8,857 bases of DNA from an uncultured Clostridia bacterium (GTDB lineage: Bacteria > Bacillota > Clostridia > Oscillospirales > Ruminococcaceae), in assembly GCA_947630315.1 (NCBI GenBank), contig CANRHA010000062.1:1-8857 (forward strand), in the 5' to 3' direction. Numbering within the stretch: position 1 is the stretch's first letter; each line of letters opens with the position of its first letter. A program made the position numbers and the translations under genes. The notes beneath the pieces were generated by a model. That model ran no database searches. It was given only the letters and a program-made list of their open reading frames with translations, and was not told the DNA's origin. Shown in pieces: positions 8,853 through 8,857 of the stretch.

Positions 8853-8857
8853 TTTAA

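Noticed and set aside
8768..8857. TGA read as Trp: one frame at the right edge reads LNWHGGWYVLKFFGNWGYF if TGA encodes Trp
   Set aside because: TGA is used as a real stop by several genes here (for example at ATGA overlaps at 2220 and 886), so recoding is not supported; the frame is also only about 90 bases.
1..8857. CRISPR arrays, tRNA genes, insertion sequences, integrase or attachment sites
   Set aside because: No regular repeat-spacer pattern, no cloverleaf, no transposase or recombinase motifs were seen; the repeats found are leaders, boxes and hairpins.

Overview
The window reads as part of a tailed bacteriophage (or prophage) genome from a low-GC Gram-positive host, most likely a gut Clostridia/Lachnospiraceae-type bacterium. 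The reasons are: every credible gene lies on the minus strand; the DNA is AT-rich; almost every start has a strong AGGAGG-type ribosome binding site; genes are very short, tightly packed and often overlap as ATGA or TAATG; and several proteins match families I recall from gut Firmicutes phages (DUF6353-like membrane proteins, DUF551, an Arg/Tyr-rich 200-aa protein, an SQ-K-ending membrane protein). No terminase, capsid, portal, polymerase, integrase or lysin is visible, so this is an accessory block next to the end of a virion module. All function statements come from reading the sequence and recalling families; no database search was possible.

Layout in the direction of transcription (right to left). 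At the right edge a near-consensus promoter (8824-8852) precedes two virion/tail-like genes (8335-8799, 7666-8322). A GC-richer small gene follows (7450-7624), split by a +1 frameshift at GGGG-TAG. Then come about twenty small genes: a 64-aa protein (7133-7327); two soluble unknowns (6739-7062, 6058-6720); a DUF6353-like two-TM protein (5212-6027); a 22-aa membrane peptide and a 6-aa ORF MWLWYR (5099-5167, 5049-5069); two overlapping genes (4753-4941, 4556-4753); a one-TM protein (4138-4503); an operon of four with a nucleoside-deoxyribosyltransferase/SLOG-like protein and two membrane proteins (3693-4067 to 2897-3139); a TM-anchored phage family (2497-2859); a six-gene operon with DUF551 and two related Cys-motif proteins (2220-2447 to 560-889); a two-TM protein (267-494); and the start of a second DUF6353-like protein (1-216, running off the window).

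The most interesting content is regulatory. Seven sites share TTCGCAA-like box, 13 (once 14) bp, TATAAT-like hexamer, then (R)GAA, and each lies at the head of a transcription unit; this resembles activator-dependent middle promoters of the T4 MotA type, where a box near -30 replaces the -35. Five related hairpins with U-tracts (plus two more at 4743-4765 and 7378-7405) separate units. Four sit directly in front of the next ribosome binding site with no room for a separate promoter. These hairpins also carry TTGAC-like and TATATT-like hexamers 16-17 bp apart, and a start codon exactly 9 nt from a Shine-Dalgarno-like 5' arm, so they may be combined terminator, promoter and micro-ORF elements. 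The result is a series of promoter-gene-terminator cassettes, many encoding membrane proteins, alternating with longer operons.

There is no gene-free stretch longer than about 300 bases.
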